Positions 1-6,054 are shown, counted from the first letter of the stretch. The stretch: 16,610 nt of DNA from JBGSLA01 sp041740935 (GCA_041740935.1 JBGSLA010000040.1:1-16610), one strand, 5' to 3'. Notes: generated by a model from the letters alone, not told the origin. Made by a program: numbers and translations.

Positions 1-50
1 GTTTGGGGGAGGGGGTAAGGGCCTGCGGCCCTTAGCCCCCTCCCCCAACA
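1..50. repeat. Long GC-rich palindrome upstream of frdB
   Basis: Positions 3-23 pair with 27-48, giving a stem of about 21 bp with one bulged G (35) and a TGC loop. The arms are an almost pure G-rich strand and an almost pure C-rich strand. Related G-rich/C-rich palindromes occur at 2614-2680 and 5945-6018, so this belongs to a dispersed intergenic repeat family. It lies in the gap just before frdB, where frdA would be expected upstream, and could act as an attenuator or mRNA-stabilising hairpin. That role is inferred. Confidence 0.7.
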
Positions 51-77
51 AACAAGACACACCAGAAGGACTGATCC

Positions 78-809
78 ATGCCCGAGCGCACCCTGACTTT
101 GGAGATTTTCCGCTACAATCCGGCCACGCCGAATATTCCGCCCCGCATGCAGGAGTTTCATATTGACGAGACTCCCAACATGAGCCTGTTCATCCTCCTG
201 AACCGCGTCCGGGAAGAGCAGGACCCCTCCTTCATGTTCGACTTTGTGTGCCGCGCCGCGGTGTGCGGTTCCTGCGCCATGCTCATCAACGGCCGCCCGG
301 GCCTGGCCTGCAAAACCCTGACCCAGGACCTCCCCGACAAGATCACCCTCATGCCCCTGCCCGTTTTTAAGCTGGTGGGCGACCTCTCGGTGGACACCGG
401 CGTCTGGTTCCGTTATCTCAACGTCCGCACCGAGGCCTGGATCCATACCGACAAGGTCTTCGACCCCAGGGGCCTCGAAGAGCGCATGGACAACCCCAAG
501 GCCCTGGAGATTTATGAGGCGGAGCGCTGCATCGAGTGCGGCTGCTGCATCGCCGCCTGCGCCACCGCCAATATCCGCAGCGATTTTCTGGGGGCCGCCG
601 GCTTAAACCGGGTGGCCCGCTTCCTCATCGATCCCCGGGACGAACGCCGCCCCGCCCAGGTCTTCGAAGTGGTGGGCACCGACGAGGGTGTGTTCGGCTG
701 CATCGGCCTCATGGCCTGCGACGATCTGTGCCCCATGGAGATTCCCCTCCAGGGCCAGTTGGCCTTTGTCCGCCGCAAAATGGCCCTGGCCGCGCTGCGC
801 GGCAAATAG
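78..809 (+). CDS. frdB: Fumarate reductase (quinol:fumarate oxidoreductase) iron-sulfur subunit
   Basis: This is the electron-transfer subunit of a succinate dehydrogenase/fumarate reductase complex. It passes electrons between the membrane quinol site and the FAD subunit. All cluster ligands are visible. [2Fe-2S]: C58, C63, C66, C78. [4Fe-4S]: C151, C154, C157, C218. [3Fe-4S]: C161, C208, C214. The spacing matches known FrdB proteins. At 243 aa, and with segments such as FDFVCRA, KLVGDLSVDTG and GAAGLNR, it resembles the Wolinella succinogenes-type enzyme (diheme cytochrome b class) more than E. coli FrdB. AAGGA at 66-70 supports the ATG at 78. In that class the usual order is frdC-frdA-frdB, so frdA should lie just left of the window. 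The next gene downstream is not a membrane anchor, which agrees with frdB being last. Direction (succinate oxidation or fumarate reduction) cannot be told from sequence. Confidence 0.95.
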   Translation: MPERTLTLEIFRYNPATPNIPPRMQEFHIDETPNMSLFILLNRVREEQDPSFMFDFVCRAAVCGSCAMLINGRPGLACKTLTQDLPDKITLMPLPVFKLVGDLSVDTGVWFRYLNVRTEAWIHTDKVFDPRGLEERMDNPKALEIYEAERCIECGCCIAACATANIRSDFLGAAGLNRVARFLIDPRDERRPAQVFEVVGTDEGVFGCIGLMACDDLCPMEIPLQGQLAFVRRKMALAALRGK

Positions 810-848
810 TCCGGCCAGCGGCGAAGCGACACGGGAGCGGGGCCGGCC

Positions 849-1169
849 TTGATTGAGGCTTACACCTTTATTACGGTTTACTGGCTGTCCGGATGGTTCC
901 AGGAGAAATTTGAAATCTGGAAAGGGAAAATTGACCCGGAGCAGCCCGCTGCCGACGCCGTCCAGTTCACCATCCACCTGCTGGTACCCCTGATCGAGGA
1001 AGAACCGAGCCTGCTGAGCATCATCACCACCGCAGAGGGCCTCAGCTTCAGCGTGGACTGGTTCGAGGGCGAAGAGTATCCCCTCAAGATCTTTCCCTCC
1101 GAGAATCGCCGGGAACTGCTGCTCATGAGCGAATTCCAGCGGGAAACCGTGTTCCTCCATCTGACCTGA
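849..1169 (+). CDS. Hypothetical protein, 106 aa
   Basis: I do not recognise this family. The predicted product is a small acidic soluble protein with no signal peptide, no convincing membrane helix and no cysteines. The start is TTG, preceded by GGGAG at 833-837, 11 bases upstream. No in-frame ATG gives a better start. It lies 39 bp after frdB on the same strand and ends about 15 bp before a strong terminator hairpin, which fits a last gene in the frd operon. Its residue make-up looks like a real protein, and the antisense frame over the same bases has no good start signal. Existence is moderately supported; function is unknown. Confidence 0.6.
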   Translation: MIEAYTFITVYWLSGWFQEKFEIWKGKIDPEQPAADAVQFTIHLLVPLIEEEPSLLSIITTAEGLSFSVDWFEGEEYPLKIFPSENRRELLLMSEFQRETVFLHLT

Positions 1170-1183
1170 CCCAGACGTAAAAA

Positions 1184-1217
1184 AGGCAGGCCACGCGGAC
1201 CTGCCTCCCGTTTTTTT
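1184..1217. terminator. Bidirectional intrinsic terminator between convergent genes
   Basis: AGGCAGG (1184-1190) pairs with CCTGCCT (1200-1206) around a 9-base loop. A T7 run follows at 1211-1217. On the opposite strand the stem is followed at once by an A-tract (1179-1184) that reads as a T run. It lies between the 849-1169 gene (+) and the TlpA-like gene (-), so it can end both transcripts. Confidence 0.85.
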
Positions 1218-1233
1218 CCGGTTTTATAATTTA

Positions 1234-1737
1234 TTACAGTAAGGCCCTGATCAGCTTTTCGAAATCGGCCTTGGATTTGGCCCCCAGCACCTTGTGGGCG
1301 ATGTTGCCGTTGCGGTCGATGATAAAAGTGGTGGGCACCACCTCCACGCTGCCGTAATCTTTGCTGGTTTTGTCGGTGCCGATGAGAACCGGGTAGTCCA
1401 GGTTCAGCTGCTTCACCAGAAACCTGAGTTGGCTCGGGTCCGAGGACAGGCCGATCCCTATGGTGACGAAGCCTTTGCCTTTATTTTCCTGGTAAATTCT
1501 GTTCAAATCCGGCATTTCGTCCCGGCAGGGGCCGCAGAAAAACGTGAAAAAGTTGAGCAGCACCACCTGACCCTTGAACTGGCTCAGACTGTATTCTTTG
1601 CCGTCCAGAACTCCGGGCAGGGTAAAATCCGCGGCTCTGCCGCCGGCCCAGCCGGCCGTCGCCAGGGCCATCACCATGATCAGCGCCAACAGGCTCCTGA
1701 AGACCACGCCAGGCCTGCCGGTAGGCTTTTTCACCAT
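1234..1737 (-). CDS. TlpA/ResA-type periplasmic thiol-disulfide oxidoreductase
   Basis: This 167-aa protein has an N-terminal signal peptide or anchor: basic residues 1-14, a hydrophobic core at about 15-30, and a likely cleavage site near AGWAG. A thioredoxin-like domain of the AhpC-TSA/Redoxin class follows. The redox motif is C68-G-P-C71, with cis-proline P135 in VVPTTF. The residue before C68 is Phe, where TlpA/ResA proteins usually have Trp. Family members reduce or exchange disulfides outside the cytoplasm, often for cytochrome c maturation or as peroxiredoxin-like proteins. No cytochrome c or ccm gene is in the window, so the partner is unknown. A strong AAGGAGAA site lies just upstream of the ATG. 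It is transcribed alone and ends at the shared terminator. Confidence 0.9.
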   Translation of the reverse strand: MVKKPTGRPGVVFRSLLALIMVMALATAGWAGGRAADFTLPGVLDGKEYSLSQFKGQVVLLNFFTFFCGPCRDEMPDLNRIYQENKGKGFVTIGIGLSSDPSQLRFLVKQLNLDYPVLIGTDKTSKDYGSVEVVPTTFIIDRNGNIAHKVLGAKSKADFEKLIRALL

Positions 1738-1890
1738 GCAGTTCTCCTTTTATCTGGTTGGTAAATACAATGCCACAAGCATTTATAGCAAAATGTCGGT
1801 TCCGGCGCAATCCGGGCCTCCAGCCGGGAAAGGCTGGAAACCCTTGATGGAGAGCCTCCCCGCGGCCTTAGTGGCCGTTTTCCAGGATAC

Positions 1891-1920
1891 TTGCTATTTT
1901 TATTTTTTCCCGGTTAATAT
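1891..1920 (+). promoter_or_regulatory. Possible sigma70-type promoter for the FMN reductase gene
   Basis: TTGCTA (1891-1896) and TAATAT (1915-1920) are separated by 18 bp, each with 4 of 6 consensus matches, in an AT-rich patch about 75 bp upstream of the ATG at 1995. A short hairpin, CGGCC-TTAGT-GGCCG followed by TTTT (1863-1881), lies just before it. Weak evidence. Confidence 0.3.
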
Positions 1921-1994
1921 CGTTCCTTTCCCTGGGAGTTTCCTGGTATATTCCACTAATAAGCATCCGGATGCCGGAGCGCAAGGAGACCGGT

Positions 1995-2600
1995 ATGAAA
2001 TTCCTGACCATCTGGGGAAGCCCCCGCCGGGGCGGAAACTCCGAGGTCCTTCTCAATGCCTTCATCGACGGCGCCGCCCAAGCCGGAGCTCAGGTTGAAA
2101 GAATCGCCCTGCGGGAACTGAAAATTTCCCCCTGCCTGGAAATTTACCATTGCTTCAAGGACGGCACCTGTCCCATCAAAGACGACATGCTGCCCCTGTA
2201 CGATAAACTTCTGGAAGCCGACGTAGTGGCCCTGGCCTCCCCCATTTTTTTTTACAGCGTTACGGCCCAGGCCAAGGCCCTGATTGACCGCACCCAGGCT
2301 CTGTGGGCCCGGCGCTATCAGTTAAAGCAGGATTTCCCCGGCCCCGAGCGCCAGGGGGTGCTGTTGGCCACCGGCGCCACCCACGGCAAGCTCCTGTTTG
2401 TGGGGGCTCGACTCGTGGCCAAGTATTTTTTCGACGCCGTCAATGTCACCTATGCTGCGGAAATCCTGGTGCGGGGCGTGGATTTCAAGGGCGATATCCT
2501 GCAGCAGCCGGAAGTGCTGGGTGCCGCCACGGACTTGGGCCGCCGCCTGGCCCAGGGGGAAAAATTCGGCCCCATCAAACTTTCCCCTTTGGCGGTGTGA
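1995..2600 (+). CDS. Flavodoxin-fold NADPH-dependent FMN reductase / iron-sulfur flavoprotein-like protein
   Basis: This 201-aa protein begins with a beta strand and the phosphate-binding loop GSPRRGGNS (residues 8-16), typical of the FMN_red flavodoxin-like family. The later ASPIFFYSVTAQAK segment (81-94) matches the second flavin-binding loop. The ISF subgroup carries a compact CxxCxxC...C cluster motif in the middle region. Here only C47, C53 and C59 are present, spaced C-x5-C-x5-C before IKDDM, so the cluster motif is incomplete. It is probably a cytoplasmic NAD(P)H:flavin or quinone/metal reductase; the substrate is unknown. I prefer ATG 1995 over the in-frame ATG at 1971 because AGGAGA (1984-1989) sits just upstream of 1995 and the conserved first strand starts there. 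Confidence 0.85.
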   Translation: MKFLTIWGSPRRGGNSEVLLNAFIDGAAQAGAQVERIALRELKISPCLEIYHCFKDGTCPIKDDMLPLYDKLLEADVVALASPIFFYSVTAQAKALIDRTQALWARRYQLKQDFPGPERQGVLLATGATHGKLLFVGARLVAKYFFDAVNVTYAAEILVRGVDFKGDILQQPEVLGAATDLGRRLAQGEKFGPIKLSPLAV

Positions 2601-2613
2601 AGTGAAAGATTTT

Positions 2614-2680
2614 TGGGGAGGGGGTAAGGGGCCGCGCCCCTGGCACGGGCTTCCAGCCCGTGGGAATCCCCTCCCCCCAC
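2614..2680. repeat. Nested palindromic repeat (G-tract/C-tract arms with two inner hairpins)
   Basis: The outer arms are GGGGAGGGG (2615-2623) and CCCCTCCCC (2668-2676). Inside are two hairpins: GGGGC-CGC-GCCCC (2628-2640) and CACGGGCT-TCC-AGCCCGTG (2644-2662). The left arm closely matches the repeat at 1-50, and the inner hairpin matches 5983-6002. It lies between the FMN reductase and the thioesterase, close to the latter's ribosome site. Confidence 0.75.
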
Positions 2681-2703
2681 GAAAACCATTCCCAGGAGGA
2701 CCT

Positions 2704-3099
2704 ATGAGCTCTCCCTTTACGGTTGGCATGACCCATGAGAAGGTGTTGAAGACCGGTCCGGAGCATTCGGCCCGCCATTTTTTCCCCCAGCTGCCCGATG
2801 TGTTCGGCACCCCCTTCCTGGTGGGGTTGTTCGAAGGGGTGAGCGCCGAGTTCATGGCCCCCCATCTGGGGCCCGGCGAGCAGTCGGTGGGCATTGCCAT
2901 GAACCTGAAGCACACCGCCGCCACCCCCCTGGGCATGGAGGTGCGGGCCACCACCGAGGTCACCGCGGTGGACGGCCGCAAGCTCACCTTCAAGGTGGAA
3001 GCTTTTGATGAAAAAGAAAAAATCGGCGAGGCCGTGCATGAACGGTTTATAATCAATGCAGAAAAGTTTAACCAGAAAGTGGAGACCAAGAAAAGCTGA
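2704..3099 (+). CDS. Hotdog-fold thioesterase, FlK (fluoroacetyl-CoA thioesterase)-like
   Basis: This 131-aa protein fits a single hotdog domain. It has the pattern of the thioesterase family around Streptomyces FlK: GTPFLVGLFEGVSAE, then APHLGPGEQSVG, then KHTAATPLGM, then VEAFDEKEKIGE. The candidate triad T36, E44 and H70 has the same 8- and 26-residue spacing as FlK Thr42/Glu50/His76. It should hydrolyse acyl-CoA thioesters in the cytoplasm. Most relatives are generic thioesterases and nothing here suggests fluoroacetate, so the substrate is open. ATG 2704 follows AGGAGG at 2694-2699. The gene runs directly into the next, with a possible 4-bp overlap. Confidence 0.88.
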   Translation: MSSPFTVGMTHEKVLKTGPEHSARHFFPQLPDVFGTPFLVGLFEGVSAEFMAPHLGPGEQSVGIAMNLKHTAATPLGMEVRATTEVTAVDGRKLTFKVEAFDEKEKIGEAVHERFIINAEKFNQKVETKKS

Positions 3100-3167
3100 G
3101 TCAGGCGCCTTTCAACGATCTGGTAACCCTGCAGCACTTTGAGGCCGGCTGGGGCTGGGACGCCCAG

Positions 3168-3878
3168 GTGCGCCAATATGTGCGCAAGAAATACCGTCAG
3201 GACCTGGAGGGCTTGACGGGCCTTGAGCCACACCGGTTGGCCCGGCTCCTGCGGGGCGAGATCCTTAAGGAAACCCCCTACCCTTCGGTCCGTTGGGCCA
3301 TGCGCCAGAGGCCTTTCCGCCCCCTGGAGATGTATTGGTTTTTCGATTACGACGACGAACACGGGGCCGATCTCAGGGTGTTGTACGCCCGCAAAAGCCT
3401 GGTGGTGCCCACCGAAGACGCCTATGTCTTTGCCTGGGATTATCTGGCCCTGATGGCCCGCTATGCCCGGGGGAGTTTTCCTTTGGAGGACGCCGCCCCC
3501 GGTCCTGACTGGCTCCCCTTTGCGGACTTTGCCCCCAGCGCCGCTTCCCCCGTCCAGGAAGTGGCTATGGGACCCAGGCAGGAACTTCTGAAGCTGTTGT
3601 CCCCGGATTTGGTGGAGGTGGCCCTGGCCCGCCTGGACGTGGGCGCCTGTGAAGCGCTGACCGGCGGTGACTGGCAGGTCACCTGGCCCATCCTGGGCGA
3701 TTTGGCCATGCGCCTCCGACAGAACGGCAATGGCAGCGAAGTGGCCTTCGACAGCCACGGGGCCCGGAAATACGCCCCGGAACTGCTCATGAGCTTCGCC
3801 TGGCTCTATGTCAACGCCCTGTTGCGGGAGTGCCGGCAGGTGGACCCGTCTCTCCCCCGGCTGTCCCGGTATTTTTGA
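3168..3878 (+). CDS. Hypothetical protein (about 236-260 aa)
   Basis: I do not recognise the family. The product is predicted soluble and cytoplasmic, with a basic N-terminal region (RQYVRKKYRQ) and an aromatic-rich segment (MYWFFDYDDEHGAD). I see no signal peptide, membrane helix or cysteine cluster. The first standard start is GTG 3168, but the frame stays open and protein-like back to a stop at 3069-3071. No ATG, GTG or TTG occurs there. A CTG at 3096-3098 overlaps the TGA of the thioesterase (CTGA), with GGAG at 3081-3084 upstream. If CTG is used the protein is 260 aa and translationally coupled to the thioesterase. The tight linkage suggests joint expression. Confidence 0.7.
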   Translation: MRQYVRKKYRQDLEGLTGLEPHRLARLLRGEILKETPYPSVRWAMRQRPFRPLEMYWFFDYDDEHGADLRVLYARKSLVVPTEDAYVFAWDYLALMARYARGSFPLEDAAPGPDWLPFADFAPSAASPVQEVAMGPRQELLKLLSPDLVEVALARLDVGACEALTGGDWQVTWPILGDLAMRLRQNGNGSEVAFDSHGARKYAPELLMSFAWLYVNALLRECRQVDPSLPRLSRYF

Positions 3879-3909
3879 CACTGAAATGCCGGCAAAGCGG
3901 GATTTTTCG

Positions 3910-3960
3910 TAGGGGGGCAATTCATGGGGCCCGTGAAGGGCTCGATGAATCGAGCCCCTG
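3910..3960. repeat. Intergenic hairpin repeat
   Basis: GGGCTCGA (3938-3945) and TCGAGCCC (3950-3957) form an 8-bp stem with a TGAA loop. Outer sequences starting GTAGGGGGGC and ending AGCCCCTGC form a looser second layer. This is the style of a dispersed palindromic repeat. It lies between the unknown gene and the zinc-ribbon reading frame. No T tract follows, so it is not an obvious terminator. Confidence 0.55.
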
Positions 3961-3998
3961 CCATTGTTTCCGGTTAAATACACTCGGAGTTAATCACC

Positions 3999-4181
3999 AT
4001 GCTTTGCCCCTACTGCCAAAGCGCCGACATTGTCCTGCGGGTCGACTGAAAGGCCATGGAGCCTTGCTGCCCGGGTTGCGGCCGCGTCTTTACACCCCAG
4101 GAACTCCAGGAACTGCTTAGCCAGAAAAGGGAGCGGCTTAAGCAGCGGCGTGAGGTTTGTCCGATTTCACCCAACAAGTAA
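3999..4181 (+). pseudogene. Small zinc-ribbon protein interrupted by an in-frame TGA (codon 17)
   Basis: A reading frame of 61 codons starts at ATG 3999, with GGAG at 3986-3989 nine bases upstream. It encodes CPYC (residues 3-6), meets TGA at 4047-4049, and continues in the same frame to TAA 4179-4181. After the TGA come CCPGC (23-27) and a charged amphipathic helix (about 34-52). The two CxxC knuckles on either side of the TGA make a two-strand zinc ribbon only if the TGA is read through. It could be a nonsense mutation (TGG to TGA is the simplest), a sequencing error, or a selenocysteine codon. A hairpin GCTGC-CCGGGTT-GCGGC (4066-4082) lies 16 bases after the TGA, within the distance seen for bacterial SECIS elements, but the loop does not begin with the usual G. 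Family and function are unknown. Confidence 0.6.
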
Positions 4182-4194
4182 CCGGTTTGGAAGA

Positions 4195-4236
4195 GCTTTA
4201 GGCTTTAAGCCATAAGCTTTAGGCTTTGGGGTTTGG
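4195..4236. repeat. Degenerate heptamer tandem array (GCTTTAR units)
   Basis: Six 7-bp units in a row: GCTTTAG, GCTTTAA, GCCATAA, GCTTTAG, GCTTTGG, GGTTTGG. The unit is the reverse complement of the TTAAAGC unit at 4522-4570, so the two arrays form an inverted pair about 285 bp apart. Units decay toward the right end. Confidence 0.7.
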
Positions 4237-4521
4237 GTTTGTTCTCGTTTTTTCCGGTTACCAATCTCCCGCCGGGGAACTCCGGTGCCCGCCAAGCTCT
4301 GCCTGGCTCCGCGGCCGGCGCCAGAGAGCGACGGGCAGTGCCCGCCCTACGCGGCTAACCTCAGGATATCCTGGCAAATCCCCCCTAACCCCCCTTTAGA
4401 AAAGGGGGGGAATTATAAGGACTTTTTTACCAACTAACGTTGCAAGGCTAACCATGCCTCTCCCAAAAATCAATTGCCCCGATGTAAATATGACGTGGTA
4501 TAATTAATAGTTAATTTTTAA
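4237..4521. repeat. Non-coding spacer with hairpin repeats between the heptamer arrays
   Basis: I see no gene here. It contains a GC-rich block (4262-4355) with hairpin CGGGC-AGT-GCCCG (4332-4344) followed by CCCTAC, a form seen in many dispersed bacterial repeats. It also contains CCCCCCTTT-AGA-AAAGGGGGG (4389-4409), a 9-bp stem of another common dispersed intergenic element. The right part (4411-4521) is AT-rich and carries the likely rpoZ promoter. The stretch looks like several repeat elements inserted one after another. Confidence 0.6.
4474..4504 (+). promoter_or_regulatory. Likely sigma70-type promoter for rpoZ
   Basis: A perfect -10 hexamer, TATAAT, is at 4499-4504, with a weak -35 match TTGCCC (4474-4479) 19 bp upstream. 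It sits about 90 bp before the rpoZ start, and the transcript would run through the heptamer array at 4522-4570. Confidence 0.45.
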
Positions 4522-4570
4522 TTAAAGCTTAAAGCTTAAAGCTTAAAGCCCAAAGCTCATAGCCCTAAGC
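4522..4570. repeat. Heptamer tandem array (TTAAAGC x7, last three degenerate)
   Basis: Seven consecutive 7-bp units: TTAAAGC four times, then CCAAAGC, TCATAGC and CCTAAGC. It lies in the predicted 5' leader of rpoZ, ending 10 bases before the AAGGAG ribosome site. It is the inverted partner of the array at 4195-4236. Confidence 0.8.
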
Positions 4571-4593
4571 TCACCACCAAGGAGTTTTACCAT

Positions 4594-4806
4594 ATGGCCC
4601 GTGTCACCATTGAAGATTGCCTGCGCCAGGTGCCGAACCGCTTCGCGCTCATCCACCTGGCCGCCAAGCGCGTCCGCCAGTTTTACAAGGGCGCCCCCGC
4701 GTTGGTGAAATCGGACAACAAAGAAATCGTCGTGGCCCTCCGGGAGATCGCCGCCGCCAAAATCGTGCCCACCGAACCTTTGCCCGCACTTCCTGAAAAA
4801 ACCTGA
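4594..4806 (+). CDS. rpoZ: DNA-directed RNA polymerase omega subunit
   Basis: This 70-aa protein matches the short omega subunit. It opens MARVTIEDCL, followed by the conserved core NRFALIHLAAKRVRQ (residues about 16-30) and DNKEIVVALREIAAAKI (about 41-57). Omega binds the beta' C-terminus, helps assemble RNA polymerase, and in many proteobacteria forms part of a ppGpp site. AAGGAG at 4579-4584 lies ten bases before the ATG. In many bacteria rpoZ sits next to gmk or spoT; here it leads a two-gene unit with a TGS-domain GTPase instead, 12 bp apart. Confidence 0.95.
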   Translation: MARVTIEDCLRQVPNRFALIHLAAKRVRQFYKGAPALVKSDNKEIVVALREIAAAKIVPTEPLPALPEKT

Positions 4807-4818
4807 TCAGGAGGGCCC

Positions 4819-5802
4819 ATGCCGGCCAACCTCCCTCCCCAGTACTTCGAAGTGGAGAAGCGCTACCGGGAGGCCAGGACTGTCAGCGACAAGCTCAAAC
4901 ACCTGGAAGAGATGTTGGCCATCATGCCCAAACACAAGGGCACCGACAAGCTCAAGGCCGACCTGCGCCGGCGCATCGCCCAGCTCAAGGACCTGGGCGC
5001 AGCCCGCAAAGGCCCCGGCCGCCGGGCCCCCATTTACCTGGTGGAGCAGGAAGGGGTGGGGCAGGTGGCCTTGGTCGGCCCCCCCAATACCGGCAAGTCA
5101 TCGCTCCTCGCGGCGCTCACCAAGGCCCTGCCCGCCATCGCCGACTATCCCTATACCACCCGCACCCCCCTGGCCGGCATGATGCGCTATGAAAATGTCC
5201 AGGTGCAGCTGGTGGACTGCCCGCCCCTGGGGGAGGAATATCTGGAGCCCTGGTTTCCGGATCTTTTGCGCCGGGCCGACGCCTTCGCCCTGGTCCTGGC
5301 CCCGCCGCGAGATCCCGACGCCCAGCTCGCGGCCCTGGAGGCCATCCTGGCCCAGTACCAGCTGGCCCTGCAAAGCCGGGACCGGGCCACCCCCAGCGCC
5401 GGCCTGAGTTCACGCCGGGCCCTGGTTATTTTCAATAAAATCGACCTGTTGCCCGACCCCGAGGAATTGGCTCTCTATTTAGAAGTCTTAGGGGAGCGCT
5501 TCCCGGTGCGGGCCGTGTCGGCGCAGACCGGCCAGGGCCTCCCCGAACTCCGCCAGGCCCTTTTCGCCTTTCTGAACCTGGTGCGGGTCTATACCCGGGC
5601 CCCCGGCAAGGCCGCCAACTTCAAGTCCCCCTTTGTGCTGCCGGCCAAGAGCACCCTCCAGGAGTTGGCCGACCGCATCCATCATGATCTGGGGAGAAGT
5701 TTCAAATTCGCCCGGGTCTGGGGCCGGGACACCTTCGAGGGCCAGCGGGTGCAGCGGGACTATCTGCTCCGGGAGGGGGACATCGTGGAAATTCACACCT
5801 GA
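4819..5802 (+). CDS. DRG/Obg-like GTPase with C-terminal TGS domain
   Basis: This 327-aa protein has a charged helical N-terminus (1-70) and a GTPase domain. G1 is GPPNTGKSS (87-95), the switch I region is DYPYTTRTPLAGMM (109-122), G3 begins at D133 (DCPP, where relatives usually have DxPG), G4 is NKID near residue 207, and G5 is SAQ near 235. The last about 70 residues form a TGS domain ending REGDIVEIHT. This is the DRG/YchF-type layout and suggests a ribosome- or RNA-associated GTPase in the cytoplasm. A G-to-P change in the DxPG motif suggests atypical hydrolysis. The start follows AGGAGG, and the gene is probably co-transcribed with rpoZ. The exact subfamily is unresolved. Confidence 0.88.
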   Translation: MPANLPPQYFEVEKRYREARTVSDKLKHLEEMLAIMPKHKGTDKLKADLRRRIAQLKDLGAARKGPGRRAPIYLVEQEGVGQVALVGPPNTGKSSLLAALTKALPAIADYPYTTRTPLAGMMRYENVQVQLVDCPPLGEEYLEPWFPDLLRRADAFALVLAPPRDPDAQLAALEAILAQYQLALQSRDRATPSAGLSSRRALVIFNKIDLLPDPEELALYLEVLGERFPVRAVSAQTGQGLPELRQALFAFLNLVRVYTRAPGKAANFKSPFVLPAKSTLQELADRIHHDLGRSFKFARVWGRDTFEGQRVQRDYLLREGDIVEIHT

Positions 5803-6054
5803 TTCCAGGGTGAGAAAAATTCTTAGCTGCCAAAGGCGGGAGGCGCTTCCCTTTCCCGCCCAATAGCCCTACAGCCCTTTTTAAACCGGGAGCACGAGGA
5901 TCTTGCCTGTGCGGCACAGGCGGGACGCCTGTGGTCCCGGTTCACGGGGTGGGGGGGGAGAGGGGCCCGCCAGCCCCGGTAGCACAGGCTTCCAGCCCGT
6001 GGGAACCCCCCTCCCCCACATCATGCTTTTCATACCTGAGGTCTCAACCCGGCG
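5803..6054. repeat. Intergenic spacer with palindromic repeat cluster
   Basis: I see no gene. Hairpin CACAGGC-GGGAC-GCCTGTG is at 5915-5933. From about 5945 to 6018 is a third copy of the G-tract/C-tract palindrome with the inner TTCCAGCCCGTGGGAA element shared with 2651-2666. An imperfect hairpin (GGCGGGA ... TCCCGCC, about 5836-5861) lies nearer the GTPase stop without a T tract. The spacer separates convergent genes, so these hairpins may help end transcription. Confidence 0.6.

Noticed and set aside
603..1160. A 185-codon minus-strand frame opposite frdB and the 849-1169 gene
   Set aside because: It overlaps most of the frdB 3' end and has no ribosome site; the + strand reading explains the region better.
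1756..1772. GG and GC ten bases apart on the + strand, resembling a -24/-12 element
   Set aside because: The -12 part reads AATGC and the -24 part is poor; no sigma54 activator is near and the next gene is over 200 bp away.
2322..3983. A 553-codon open frame on the minus strand
   Set aside because: It lies antisense to three well-supported + strand genes and its product is low-complexity (Gly, Pro, His, Gln-rich), typical of a shadow frame in GC-rich DNA.
4050..4067. AAGGC-CATGGA-GCCTT hairpin directly after the TGA as a SECIS element
   Set aside because: It begins immediately after the TGA, too close for the known spacing, and has no G/U-rich apical loop; the hairpin at 4066-4082 is the better candidate, though also imperfect.
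4195..4570. Repeat arrays considered as CRISPR
   Set aside because: Units are 7 bp in direct tandem without unique spacers, and no cas genes are near.
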